Source: Deltaproteobacteria bacterium (GTDB lineage: Bacteria > Desulfobacterota > Desulfobacteria > C00003060 > C00003106). Taken from it: a stretch of 13,417 bases of DNA. Shown piece after piece: positions 1 through 6,925 of this stretch. Each line of letters begins with the position of its first letter. Within the stretch, counting starts at the first letter, position 1. The notes under the pieces were generated by a model. The model did not search any database. It worked only from the letters and a program-made list of their open reading frames with translations, and was not told where the DNA came from. The DNA lies in contig JAFDAE010000042.1 in the NCBI GenBank assembly GCA_019314005.1, positions 1 to 13,417 of the forward strand, given 5' to 3'. Position numbers and translations under genes: made by a program.

Positions 1-22
1 ACACGCAACTCGTAACATACAC
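1..22. repeat. Possible truncated arm of a word-repeat element
   Basis: The first bases contain CGCAACTCGTAAC, the same vocabulary (GTAACTCGC, CCCGCAACCCG) as the right arm of the inverted element at 8128-8159. It may be the remaining edge of another copy cut by the window boundary. It is very short and the partner arm is not visible, so the call is weak. Confidence 0.25.
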
Positions 23-82
23 TTTTTGTAAATCTCAGAGAGTATACCCAAAGAATTTTCTGAAAGGCTATAGGATAAGCGC

Positions 83-739
83 ATGAAAGTAGCAGTGATA
101 CGATTGGGGTTGTTTGGTTCGTACGTGGCTAAGGCACTTTATGAAAAGGGGCACGATGTACTGGTTATTGACCGGGAAAAAGGCATAGCACAAAAAGCGC
201 AACTGTTTTCATCCAAATCGGTTATTGCAGATGGTACTGACAGGGATGTGCTTGAGGGGTTAGGCATTGCTGACATGGATTTGATCATAGTGGCGATCGG
301 GAACAACCTGTCGGGAAGTATTCTGGCTACGATGTACCTCACAGAGTTGGGCGTTAAAAATATCATTGTTAAAGCGGATAATGACGACCACAAGAAGATC
401 CTGGAAAAGCTCGGGGCAACACAGGTGATTATCCCCGAGCGAGAGATGGCCCAAAAACTGGCGCGGAGCATTACCCATCCCAATGTTCTCGATTATCTCC
501 CCCTGACCGAGGAATATGCTGTAATGGAAATAATTCCTCCAAAATCGTTTGTGGGAAAGACCCTTATTGACCTTCAGTTAAGGCAAAAATACGGGATCCA
601 GGTCATAGCCATCAAAGATGCGGTTACCGATGCAATTGCTCTTGTTATACCTCCTGAAAGAGAGATTGGGTCAACGGACCAACTTATCCTCATCGGGAAG
701 CAGGAAGCTGTAGAAAAAATAAAAGGGCTCGGAGATTAA
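83..739 (+). CDS. ktrA: TrkA/KtrA-type potassium uptake regulatory protein (RCK)
   Basis: This is a cytoplasmic gating subunit of a Trk/Ktr potassium channel. It binds nucleotide through an RCK-N Rossmann fold (about residues 1-130), and an RCK-C domain (about 140-215) follows. The 218 aa length fits the single-RCK KtrA/KtrC type rather than the duplicated TrkA of enterobacteria. The N terminus has strand-loop-helix VAVIRLGLFGSYVAKAL, then VLVIDRE, whose acidic residue normally contacts the ribose. The C-terminal part has EIIPPKSFVGKTLIDLQLR and ends in the strand DQLILIG typical of RCK-C. The ATG is preceded by AGGA seven bases upstream. One oddity is an Arg (codon CGA) where the first glycine of GxGxxG is expected. 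The membrane partner (TrkH/KtrB) is not in the window and may lie to the left. The family is clear; the Ktr versus Trk label is inferred from length. Confidence 0.9.
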   Translation: MKVAVIRLGLFGSYVAKALYEKGHDVLVIDREKGIAQKAQLFSSKSVIADGTDRDVLEGLGIADMDLIIVAIGNNLSGSILATMYLTELGVKNIIVKADNDDHKKILEKLGATQVIIPEREMAQKLARSITHPNVLDYLPLTEEYAVMEIIPPKSFVGKTLIDLQLRQKYGIQVIAIKDAVTDAIALVIPPEREIGSTDQLILIGKQEAVEKIKGLGD

Positions 740-795
740 AGATGTTTCTTTATGGCTTCATGCCCTTGCCTGTGCAATTGATCCGCGTTTTTGCC

Positions 796-999
796 TCAGT
801 GATTGTAAGCACTGAATAATTTCTCCAGCTCTTCCAGGCTGTCTTCAATGGCATAGGGGAGTTCCTTGGCAAACATATCGAGGCAAATAACCGCATTGTT
901 GGCTGCATCTTCGGCAACTACTTCTTGGATACGTTCCCATATACCACGATTGACTTTTTGAATCCCCTTGTACATATCCGCCAATTCAACGAGGTCCAA
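796..999 (-). CDS. Hypothetical small acidic helical protein downstream of a response regulator
   Basis: This is a 67-codon reading frame starting at TTG (999) or ATG (975). It lies 51 bases downstream of, and on the same strand as, the response-regulator gene. An in-frame stop at 1015-1017 prevents a longer start. An AGGGGA stretch sits about 11 bases before the TTG. The predicted product is acidic and probably all helical (ERIQEVVAEDAANN, SLEELEKLF), with no recognisable catalytic or metal motif. It could be a small partner of the regulator, a remnant of a larger signalling gene, or a chance frame. I do not recognise the family, and no function is proposed. Confidence 0.4.
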   Translation of the reverse strand: MDLVELADMYKGIQKVNRGIWERIQEVVAEDAANNAVICLDMFAKELPYAIEDSLEELEKLFSAYNH

Positions 1000-1050
1000 A
1001 TCAGAGGGCTTCCCCTAAAGGCCCTTTTGGTCGACAGGCAGATATCATGA

Positions 1051-1485
1051 TCAGAGAGGCATCGCTTCGCGTATAACTTCTTCCCACCTCTCCAATCGGG
1101 TAATGGTCCGATCCATAATTTCATATATAGTTGAAGTGTCAAAAGGTTTGGTGATATATTCAACCGCTCCGTTTCTGAACGAGTCTACCGCCTTGCTTAT
1201 AGTAGTTTGTCCTGTAACCATAATAACCTGAATTCCTCTGCGGAGCTCATGGGTAATCTGCCTCAGAAAATCTATGCCGTCCATTTTAGGCATCATGATA
1301 TCAGTAATGACTATCATGACTGCTGGTGTCTCATTTAGGATAGCTAAGGCATCTTCAGCAGATGTCGCTGTTAGGATATGGTAATTAGCTGCATTTCTTT
1401 TCTTAAAGTATATCTTCAACAGATGATTGAGAGCGTTCAGAATATTCTCGTTGTCATCTACTATCAGTACTCTGTTGGTTTCCAT
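1051..1485 (-). CDS. Stand-alone response regulator receiver protein
   Basis: This is a CheY-like phospho-acceptor domain that receives phosphate from a histidine kinase. The acidic pair is D10-D11 (VLIVDDNENIL), the phosphorylation site is D62 (ITDIMMPKMDG), the switch threonine is T91 (VMVTGQ-type strand) and the invariant lysine is K113 (YITKPFD). The receiver fills nearly all of the 144 aa, leaving a helical tail of about 20 residues and no DNA-binding or enzymatic output domain. It probably acts by protein contact or as a phosphorelay step. The ATG has a strong GGAGG Shine-Dalgarno sequence five bases upstream. No intact kinase accompanies it; only a kinase C-terminal scrap lies about 95 bases upstream on the opposite strand. 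Confidence 0.92.
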   Translation of the reverse strand: METNRVLIVDDNENILNALNHLLKIYFKKRNAANYHILTATSAEDALAILNETPAVMIVITDIMMPKMDGIDFLRQITHELRRGIQVIMVTGQTTISKAVDSFRNGAVEYITKPFDTSTIYEIMDRTITRLERWEEVIREAMPL

Positions 1486-1578
1486 AACCGCCTCCTTTCT
1501 CTTTTTGCGGACGTAGTTTTATACAACAACAAAATAACCAGCATGTAGATCTTTTCGGGTATTTTTTAGCAATATTGA

Positions 1579-1782
1579 TCAAAAAAGAAAGAACTGCCCA
1601 AGATCTTCGACCTATATTTTCAGGCGTCAAGAAACAGCGGAGAGGGCGGTGCCGGCCTCGGGTTGGCTGTAACGAAGAAAATTGTAGAAGCCCACGGTGG
1701 TAAGGTATGGGTGGAAAGTGAATTGGGAAAAGGGAGTACTTTTACGTTTAGTCTGCCTGTATCACAGGAATTGAGGAATTAA
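1579..1782 (+). pseudogene. Histidine kinase C-terminal (HATPase_c) remnant
   Basis: This frame reads [15 protein letters not shown], then [19 protein letters not shown], then [19 protein letters not shown] and a TAA. These are the F box, G2 box and closing strands of a histidine kinase ATPase domain, in the right order and spacing. Everything upstream is missing: the sensor, the His-containing DHp helix and the N and G1 boxes. An in-frame TGA at 1576-1578 precedes the segment and there is no start codon. About 67 residues remain, so it cannot bind ATP or phosphorylate. It ends at the left arm of a word-repeat element. The response regulator on the other strand may once have been its partner, but that is inference. 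It is short, and was recognised by motif order only. Confidence 0.85.
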
Positions 1783-1902
1783 GGAATTGGGGAATTCTTA
1801 ACTCACTTCGCACTCTCTGCAACGGACAATGACAACTGTCAACGGACATTGCCCAATTCTTTCTGTAATTCACAATTCCTCAATTCCCAATCCCCTTAAT
1901 TC
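1768..1902. repeat. Word-repeat inverted element A
   Basis: The left arm (about 1768-1798) is built from variants of GAATTGAG, GAATTAAG and GAATTGGG. The right arm (about 1853-1902) carries the same words in inverse orientation (AATTCCTCAATTCCC, CCCCTTAATTC). Between them lie a direct repeat, CAACGGACAATG (1820-1831) and CAACGGACATTG (1840-1851), and a palindrome TGACA-AC-TGTCA (1830-1841). The left arm covers the last codons of the kinase remnant. The right arm covers the stop codon of the minus-strand CBS gene, so the element joins two 3' ends. It could act as a bidirectional terminator or be a non-autonomous repeat; function is unknown. Confidence 0.7.
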
Positions 1903-2810
1903 TTTTTAGTTTTTGTCTCGATTTTACGTCTCCGCGCCAGTTCCCTCATGTCAACCACTTGATCTGATTCATCAACGATCTCTCTGCCGAGAATCTCTTC
2001 CAGAACATCTTCAAGTGTTACAACGCCCGCAAGCCCTCCAAATTCATCTATCACTACAAAGAGATGCTGCCGGCGTTCCAGAAACTCCATGAGCAGTTTG
2101 TCGAGTCTTATCGATTCCGGGCAGAAGTGGACGGATTTCATGAGGCTGCTTAATTTCAGGTGATGTTTGTCGCTTGCAAGGGCGGCGAGCACTTCACGAC
2201 GTTGCACAATCCCAACAATATCTTCCGGATTGTCGTCATATACCGGGACCCTGCTGTGAGGCCACATCCCGGTCTTTTCCGGTTCTATCTCTCCGGACAG
2301 GCGCCCCAATCTGGCCATCGTTATAATCTCTTCAGCAGATACCGTCTGGATAATCTTTTTTCGAGCAACAAGGCGGGTCGCAAATTGGCATAGCCACACA
2401 AACGGCGTAAGAACCCATACAAGCATCTGGATAGGACGGGCAATGAACGAGGAGAATTGTTTACTGTAGACTACTCCGGCGGTTTTGGGAATTACTTCTG
2501 AAAAAATTAGTATAGAGAAGGTGAAAGCGGCTGAAAAATAGCCCACCCACTCGTGTCCGAAGACAGAAGCAGCAGCCGATCCTGCTATAGTCGCGCCCGC
2601 TGTATTTGCTATGGTGTTTAACGATAGGATCGCTGATATGGGGCGATCTACATCCTTTCGCAATTTTTTGAGTATACGGCCCGAAGGTTTGCCGGCTTGA
2701 ACCGTTGCTTCGATGTGACTTATTGGGACTGAATATAGGACAGCCTCAAACAAGGAGCACATGGCGGAAACAATGATAGCAAATCCTGCGGCGAGAATGA
2801 GTGCAGTCAT
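1896..2810 (-). CDS. CNNM (DUF21)/CBS-domain HlyC/CorC-family membrane protein, internally shortened
   Basis: This is an inner-membrane protein of the CNNM/CorC group, often linked to divalent-cation export. The start chosen is ATG at 2810, with GAGG eight bases upstream, giving 304 aa. The frame runs upstream to 3113, but that stretch overlaps polA antisense and lies before the membrane domain. Residues 1-145 hold hydrophobic segments and the DUF21-type FSEVIPKT (residues 103-110). Residues 222-280 are a second CBS half ending in DEFGGLAGVVTLEDVLEEILG. Oddity: residues 174-186 read EIEPEKTGMWPHS, joining the linker directly to the end of the first CBS motif. About 40 residues, including the hallmark MTPR-like strand, are absent, with no frameshift. 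Nucleotide sensing by the CBS pair is probably altered. It is divergent from polA. Confidence 0.88.
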   Translation of the reverse strand: MTALILAAGFAIIVSAMCSLFEAVLYSVPISHIEATVQAGKPSGRILKKLRKDVDRPISAILSLNTIANTAGATIAGSAAASVFGHEWVGYFSAAFTFSILIFSEVIPKTAGVVYSKQFSSFIARPIQMLVWVLTPFVWLCQFATRLVARKKIIQTVSAEEIITMARLGRLSGEIEPEKTGMWPHSRVPVYDDNPEDIVGIVQRREVLAALASDKHHLKLSSLMKSVHFCPESIRLDKLLMEFLERRQHLFVVIDEFGGLAGVVTLEDVLEEILGREIVDESDQVVDMRELARRRKIETKTKKN

Positions 2811-2953
2811 AAATAATACCTCTTTTTTAGTCGAGCGATTAAATGGTCGAGTTGTTTGGAACGTATGGATATCATAAAGATACAAAAGATATCGGTTTTT
2901 TTCCAGATAAAATTTGACAGCCTGCATATGTGCTGGTAAAAAATGAATCCGAT

Positions 2954-5632
2954 ATGAAAAAAGAAGAAACCATATATTTGGTGGACGGAAGTTCCTATAT
3001 CTATAGAGCCTATCACGCGATCCGTCATTTGTCGAATTCCAAAGGGCTTCCCACAAATGCTTCGTTCGGTTTTGTCCGCATGCTATTGAAGTTGCTTGAA
3101 GACCGGCAACCATCCTATCTTGCTATGATTTTTGATGCTAAGGGCCCCACATTTCGTCATGAAATTTACAAAGAGTATAAGGCAAATCGCCCTCCCATGC
3201 CGGAGGACCTGTCGGTCCAGATTCCTTATATCAAGAAGATAGTAGGGGGGTTTAATATTCCGTCCTTAGAACTCAATGGCTATGAGGCGGATGACATTAT
3301 CGGAACCCTTGCCGGCAAAGCAACAGAAAAGGGGTATAAAACAGTAATTGTTACCGGCGATAAAGACTTCAAACAGATTCTCTCTAAATCAGCTTCTCTA
3401 TGGGACCCCATGAAAGACCGCTCTATTACCTATGAAGGGTTTAAGGAAGAACTCTCCATAGAACCGGAGCAGTGGATCGATGTATTGGGGCTTGCCGGCG
3501 ATTCTTCGGATAACATTCCAGGGGTTCCGGGGATTGGCGCGAAGACCGCCGTCAAGCTTGTTAAAGAGTTCGGCAATATTGACCATCTGTTAGAACATAT
3601 AGATCAGGTCAAGCAGAAAAAAATACGCGAAAAGCTAATGGCTCATATTGGTCAGGCACGGCTAAGCCGTAAACTGGCCGCTATTGATATTAACGTACCC
3701 CTTCCATTTAATTTTCAAGACTTCCGGGTTGTACTACCCGACCGGGAAAAATTGGGTCTCCTTTTTCGGGACCTTGAGTTTCGTCAATTACAAAAGGACT
3801 TTGCCCCACAGCAGGACCTCTCAAAGAAATCGTATCGAACTATATTCTCGGATGAAGAACTCAGATCACTGATAGAAGATCTGAAAAAAGCCGGGACGTT
3901 TGCCTTTGACCTGGAGACCACATCGATAGACCCTATGGAAGCCGAAATTGTGGGATTATCCTTTTCATGTCGCCCGCATGAGGCCGCCTATATCCCTTGT
4001 GCCCATTCTTATCCTGACGCCCCTGCCCAGCTTGATCTCAATCATGTGCTTAAGCCCTTGAAATCGTTGCTCGAAGACCCCAACTACCTGAAGGTAGGGC
4101 AAAATATCAAATACGACACCATCATCTTGAAAAGATACGGGATCGCTGTTAAGGGGATCGCGTTTGATACCATGATAGCCTCCTATCTTCTCAATCCTTC
4201 TTTGCGGGCGCACAACCTGGACGCGATTGCAAGGGATTATCTTAATCACAAGATGATTACCTATAAAGAGGTAACAGGACATGGAAGGGGCGCCCTTCGA
4301 TTTGACGAGGTTCCCATAGAGAGCGCTTCAACCTATTCATGCGAAGACGCGGATATTACACTTATGGCCTCCCGGGTATTAGGGCCGAAGCTCAAGGAAA
4401 AAGGGTTTGAGTCGCTTTTTAGCGATGTTGAGATGCCGTTGGTCCCTGTATTGATAGATATGGAAATGACGGGAATCCGGGTAGACAGTGATCGTCTCAT
4501 CGAACTTTCAAAGGATTTTGAGCAGCAGTTACATCTACTTGAGGATCAGATTTTTTCTATGGCCGGGGAGAGCTTTAATATTAGTTCGCACCAGCAATTA
4601 GGAAAGATACTCTTTGAAAAATTGAATCTTCCGTGTCAGAAAAAGACCAAGAAAAAGACCGGATACTCCACGGACTTAGAGGTTCTGACCACTTTGTCCG
4701 AACAGCACGAACTCCCCGGGTTGGTCCTTCGTTATAGATCTCTTGCCAAGCTCAAGTCGACGTATACTGACGCCTTGTTGGGTCTTGTTCATCCTGATAC
4801 GGGGCGTATACATACCTCTTACAACCAGACAGTGACCGCTACCGGAAGGCTTAGCAGCAGCGATCCAAACTTGCAGAATATCCCCATTCGAACCGAAGAA
4901 GGGCGCAAGATTCGTGAATCTTTTATTCCCAGACAAGGATGGCGGCTGCTCTCTGCTGATTACTCCCAGATTGAATTGCGTATCCTGGCCCATTATTCGG
5001 GAGACCCCATACTGATCCAGGCGTTTGAGGAAGATGAGGATATTCATGCCAGAACCGCTTCAGAGGTCTTCCAGCTATTCCCCGAATTTGTTACCCCGGA
5101 TATGCGGCGACAGGCAAAAGTGATCAACTTTGGGATAATCTATGGGATGAGTCCGTTCCGCCTCTCAAAAGGACTTGGAATCAGCGTCGGCACGGCAAAG
5201 AAATATATTGAGAACTACTTTGTGCAATACAAGGGGGTCAAAGAATACATTGATCATACTATTGATACAGCGCGCAAGGAAGGCAAGGTCACAACGCTTC
5301 TGAACAGACATCGATATCTTCCGGATATCCGCAGCAAAAACCGGATAGCAAGAGAGGCCGCCGAGCGCACGGCAATAAATACGCCTATTCAAGGCACGGC
5401 AGCGGATTTAATCAAGGTTGCGATGATACGCTTACACGATGCTATTCAAAGTGAGGGACTTAAGGCAAGAATGCTCCTTCAGGTACATGATGAGTTGGTC
5501 TTTGAGGCGCCCCCGGAGGAGGTTTCAAGACTTAAAGACCTTGTTAAAAGGATAATGGAGGGTGTGCATCCATTGAAGGTGCCTATTAAAGTGGACATCA
5601 ACGCAGGGGAAAATTGGGCGGAAGCGCATTAG
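2954..5632 (+). CDS. polA: DNA polymerase I
   Basis: PolA fills gaps and removes RNA primers in replication and repair. The 892 aa product has three domains. The N-terminal 5'-3' nuclease (about 1-255) shows LVDGSSYIYRAYHAI, YEADDIIG, GDKDF and GDSSDNIPGVPGIGAKTA. The proofreading 3'-5' exonuclease is intact, with FDLETT (D319, E321), NIKYD and the YSCEDAD motif. The polymerase domain has TATGRLSSSDPNLQNIP, motif A SADYSQIELR (D669), motif B RRQAKVINFGIIYG (K722) and motif C QVHDELVFEAP (D846, E847). The start chosen is the ATG of MKKEETIYLVDG. A GTG at 2930 would add eight residues, and neither start has a clear Shine-Dalgarno sequence. The gene is divergent from the CBS gene, with 143 bases between starts. 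Its TAG touches the next repeat arm. The length is normal for the family. Confidence 0.98.
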   Translation: MKKEETIYLVDGSSYIYRAYHAIRHLSNSKGLPTNASFGFVRMLLKLLEDRQPSYLAMIFDAKGPTFRHEIYKEYKANRPPMPEDLSVQIPYIKKIVGGFNIPSLELNGYEADDIIGTLAGKATEKGYKTVIVTGDKDFKQILSKSASLWDPMKDRSITYEGFKEELSIEPEQWIDVLGLAGDSSDNIPGVPGIGAKTAVKLVKEFGNIDHLLEHIDQVKQKKIREKLMAHIGQARLSRKLAAIDINVPLPFNFQDFRVVLPDREKLGLLFRDLEFRQLQKDFAPQQDLSKKSYRTIFSDEELRSLIEDLKKAGTFAFDLETTSIDPMEAEIVGLSFSCRPHEAAYIPCAHSYPDAPAQLDLNHVLKPLKSLLEDPNYLKVGQNIKYDTIILKRYGIAVKGIAFDTMIASYLLNPSLRAHNLDAIARDYLNHKMITYKEVTGHGRGALRFDEVPIESASTYSCEDADITLMASRVLGPKLKEKGFESLFSDVEMPLVPVLIDMEMTGIRVDSDRLIELSKDFEQQLHLLEDQIFSMAGESFNISSHQQLGKILFEKLNLPCQKKTKKKTGYSTDLEVLTTLSEQHELPGLVLRYRSLAKLKSTYTDALLGLVHPDTGRIHTSYNQTVTATGRLSSSDPNLQNIPIRTEEGRKIRESFIPRQGWRLLSADYSQIELRILAHYSGDPILIQAFEEDEDIHARTASEVFQLFPEFVTPDMRRQAKVINFGIIYGMSPFRLSKGLGISVGTAKKYIENYFVQYKGVKEYIDHTIDTARKEGKVTTLLNRHRYLPDIRSKNRIAREAAERTAINTPIQGTAADLIKVAMIRLHDAIQSEGLKARMLLQVHDELVFEAPPEEVSRLKDLVKRIMEGVHPLKVPIKVDINAGENWAEAH

Positions 5633-5885
5633 GATTGACGATTGACGATTGATGATTGAAGATTGAAAAAACAAGCTCTTGATTCTTAAATAGTCAATTA
5701 TGACGGTTTCGTAAAAAGCGCCAATTGGGGAGATCAAGGCAACACTCTCTTGCATAACTAGAAGTAATTACTGGGTGCTCGCCTTCGCGGAAATGACAAA
5801 AGTGGGTGTTTTCGACTTTTTACGAAATCATCAATCATCAATCATCAATCTTCAATCGTCAATTGAAAATCTTCAATCGACAATT
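5633..5885. repeat. Nested inverted word-repeat element B (polA-suhB spacer)
   Basis: The left arm (5633-5665) starts on the base after the polA stop and repeats GATTGACG, GATTGATG and GATTGAAG. The right arm (5826-5885) carries the inverse words (ATCATCA, ATCTTCA, ATCGTCA) and ends four bases before the suhB ATG. Inside is a second exact inverted pair, TTTCGTAAAAAG (5707-5718) and CTTTTTACGAAA (5816-5827). The element is therefore nested: outer word arms, inner 12-base arms and a core of about 100 bases. No coding signal is seen in the core. In RNA it could fold into a long stem. It may be a terminator or a small non-autonomous mobile repeat; which is not resolved. Confidence 0.75.
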
Positions 5886-5889
5886 AAGC

Positions 5890-6684
5890 ATGGGCACGAA
5901 CATGACAGACATGATTGATTTAAAACAGGTCAAAGATGTGGGATTCTCTGCTATCCAAAAGGCTTCGGAGTTTCTTCGTGATCGCTTCGGACAAGCTCAC
6001 TCCATCAAGAAAAAAGGCGCCATTGATTTGGTTACAGAGGCGGATGAACATGCTGAACGCCTTATCATTGATACTATCCTTGCAGAGTATCCGGATCATT
6101 CCATCCTTGCGGAAGAAAGCGGGGGTGTCCTGGCCCGGTCGCCCTACCAATGGATTATTGATCCACTGGACGGCACCACCAATTTTGCTCACAACCTTCC
6201 ATGCTTCAGTACATCCATAGCCCTTGCCTTAAACGGTGAGACTGTATTTGGCGTAGTTGAAAATCCTGTTTTGCAGGAACGCTTCTGGGCGGTTAAGGGG
6301 GAAGGCGCCTTCCTGAACGGAAAAGAGATCCGGGTTTCATCAACTGAAAGCCTCTCGGAAAGTCTCTTGGTTACAGGTTTCCCCTATGACCTAAAGGCTA
6401 TTATAGATACGTTGCTGGCTCGCTTTCAACGTTGTTTGGAGGCTTCACAGGGCGTTCGAAGACTGGGATCTGCAGCCATTGATCTTTGTTATGTGGCGTG
6501 CGGTCGTTTTGACGGTTTTTGGGAACAAAATCTCCACCCCTGGGATACGGACGCAGGCGTCCTCATTGTAAGAGAGGCAGGGGGTATTGTTACCGATTTT
6601 GCCGGTGGGCCCCATCAGAGAGATATGAAGGAAATTCTGGCTACCAACGGTCGGATTCATGAGGAGCTTATTGGGGTGTTGTAA
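5890..6684 (+). CDS. suhB: Inositol monophosphatase family protein
   Basis: This is a Mg2+-dependent phosphatase of the IMPase/SuhB superfamily. It hydrolyses inositol-1-phosphate or related sugar phosphates; family members may also act on NADP or PAP. The 264 aa product shows all metal-site motifs: ILAEESGG (E75, E76), DPLDGTTNFAHN (D91, D94) and near the C terminus WDTDAGVLIVREAGG (D219). The start is uncertain. ATG codons at 5890, 5902 and 5911 all lie close to the family's usual N terminus, and none has a good Shine-Dalgarno sequence. The frame continues to an ATG at 5806, but those 28 codons are translated from the repeat arm and are not believed. The oxidoreductase delta subunit starts 13 bases after its stop, so they are probably cotranscribed. 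Substrate cannot be read from the sequence. Confidence 0.93.
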   Translation: MGTNMTDMIDLKQVKDVGFSAIQKASEFLRDRFGQAHSIKKKGAIDLVTEADEHAERLIIDTILAEYPDHSILAEESGGVLARSPYQWIIDPLDGTTNFAHNLPCFSTSIALALNGETVFGVVENPVLQERFWAVKGEGAFLNGKEIRVSSTESLSESLLVTGFPYDLKAIIDTLLARFQRCLEASQGVRRLGSAAIDLCYVACGRFDGFWEQNLHPWDTDAGVLIVREAGGIVTDFAGGPHQRDMKEILATNGRIHEELIGVL

Positions 6685-6697
6685 AGGAAATTGTACT

Positions 6698-6925
6698 TTG
6701 GCAAAAGGTTTTATAAGAATCGACCTGGAACGATGTAAAGGATGCGGACTCTGCATTGAGACATGCCCATATGGATTGATCGTGCTAAGCGCTTCTTTTA
6801 ATCTAAAAGGATATCTTCCGGCCGAATACCGCGCAAATGAAACAGACTCTAATCGCGAATGCAATGGATGCGCTTTGTGCGCCATAATATGTCCTGACAT
6901 CGCTATAGAGGTATATAGTGAATAA
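6698..6925 (+). CDS. korD: 2-oxoacid:ferredoxin oxidoreductase delta subunit, 2x[4Fe-4S]
   Basis: This small ferredoxin-like subunit carries electrons from the catalytic subunits to external ferredoxin. Two [4Fe-4S] motifs are complete: CKGCGLCIETCP (C13, C16, C19, C23) and CNGCALCAIICP (C55, C58, C61, C65). The start chosen is TTG at 6698, giving LAKGFIRID, which matches the usual MAKG...I.ID opening. AAAGGA lies about nine bases upstream, over the suhB stop. An ATG at 6659 is in frame but would overlap suhB by 26 bases and add an unusual Cys-containing leader. The last codons overlap the alpha gene by eight bases, which indicates translational coupling. Length (75 aa) is normal for this subunit. 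The symbol is generic; vorD would serve equally. Confidence 0.93.
   Translation: MAKGFIRIDLERCKGCGLCIETCPYGLIVLSASFNLKGYLPAEYRANETDSNRECNGCALCAIICPDIAIEVYSE

Noticed and set aside
740..795. Terminator after the KtrA-like gene
   Set aside because: No stable hairpin or T-run was found in this short spacer.
918..1163. 81-codon minus-strand frame overlapping the response regulator
   Set aside because: It lies in another frame of the well-supported receiver gene and has no recognisable protein pattern.
1051..1782. Working two-component system
   Set aside because: The kinase lacks its start, DHp helix and ATP-binding N and G1 boxes, so only the regulator is intact.
2811..3113. N-terminal extension of the CNNM/CBS gene into the polA 5' region
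   Set aside because: It has no membrane-domain homology, overlaps polA antisense, and the ATG at 2810 has a good ribosome site and matches the expected start of the membrane domain.
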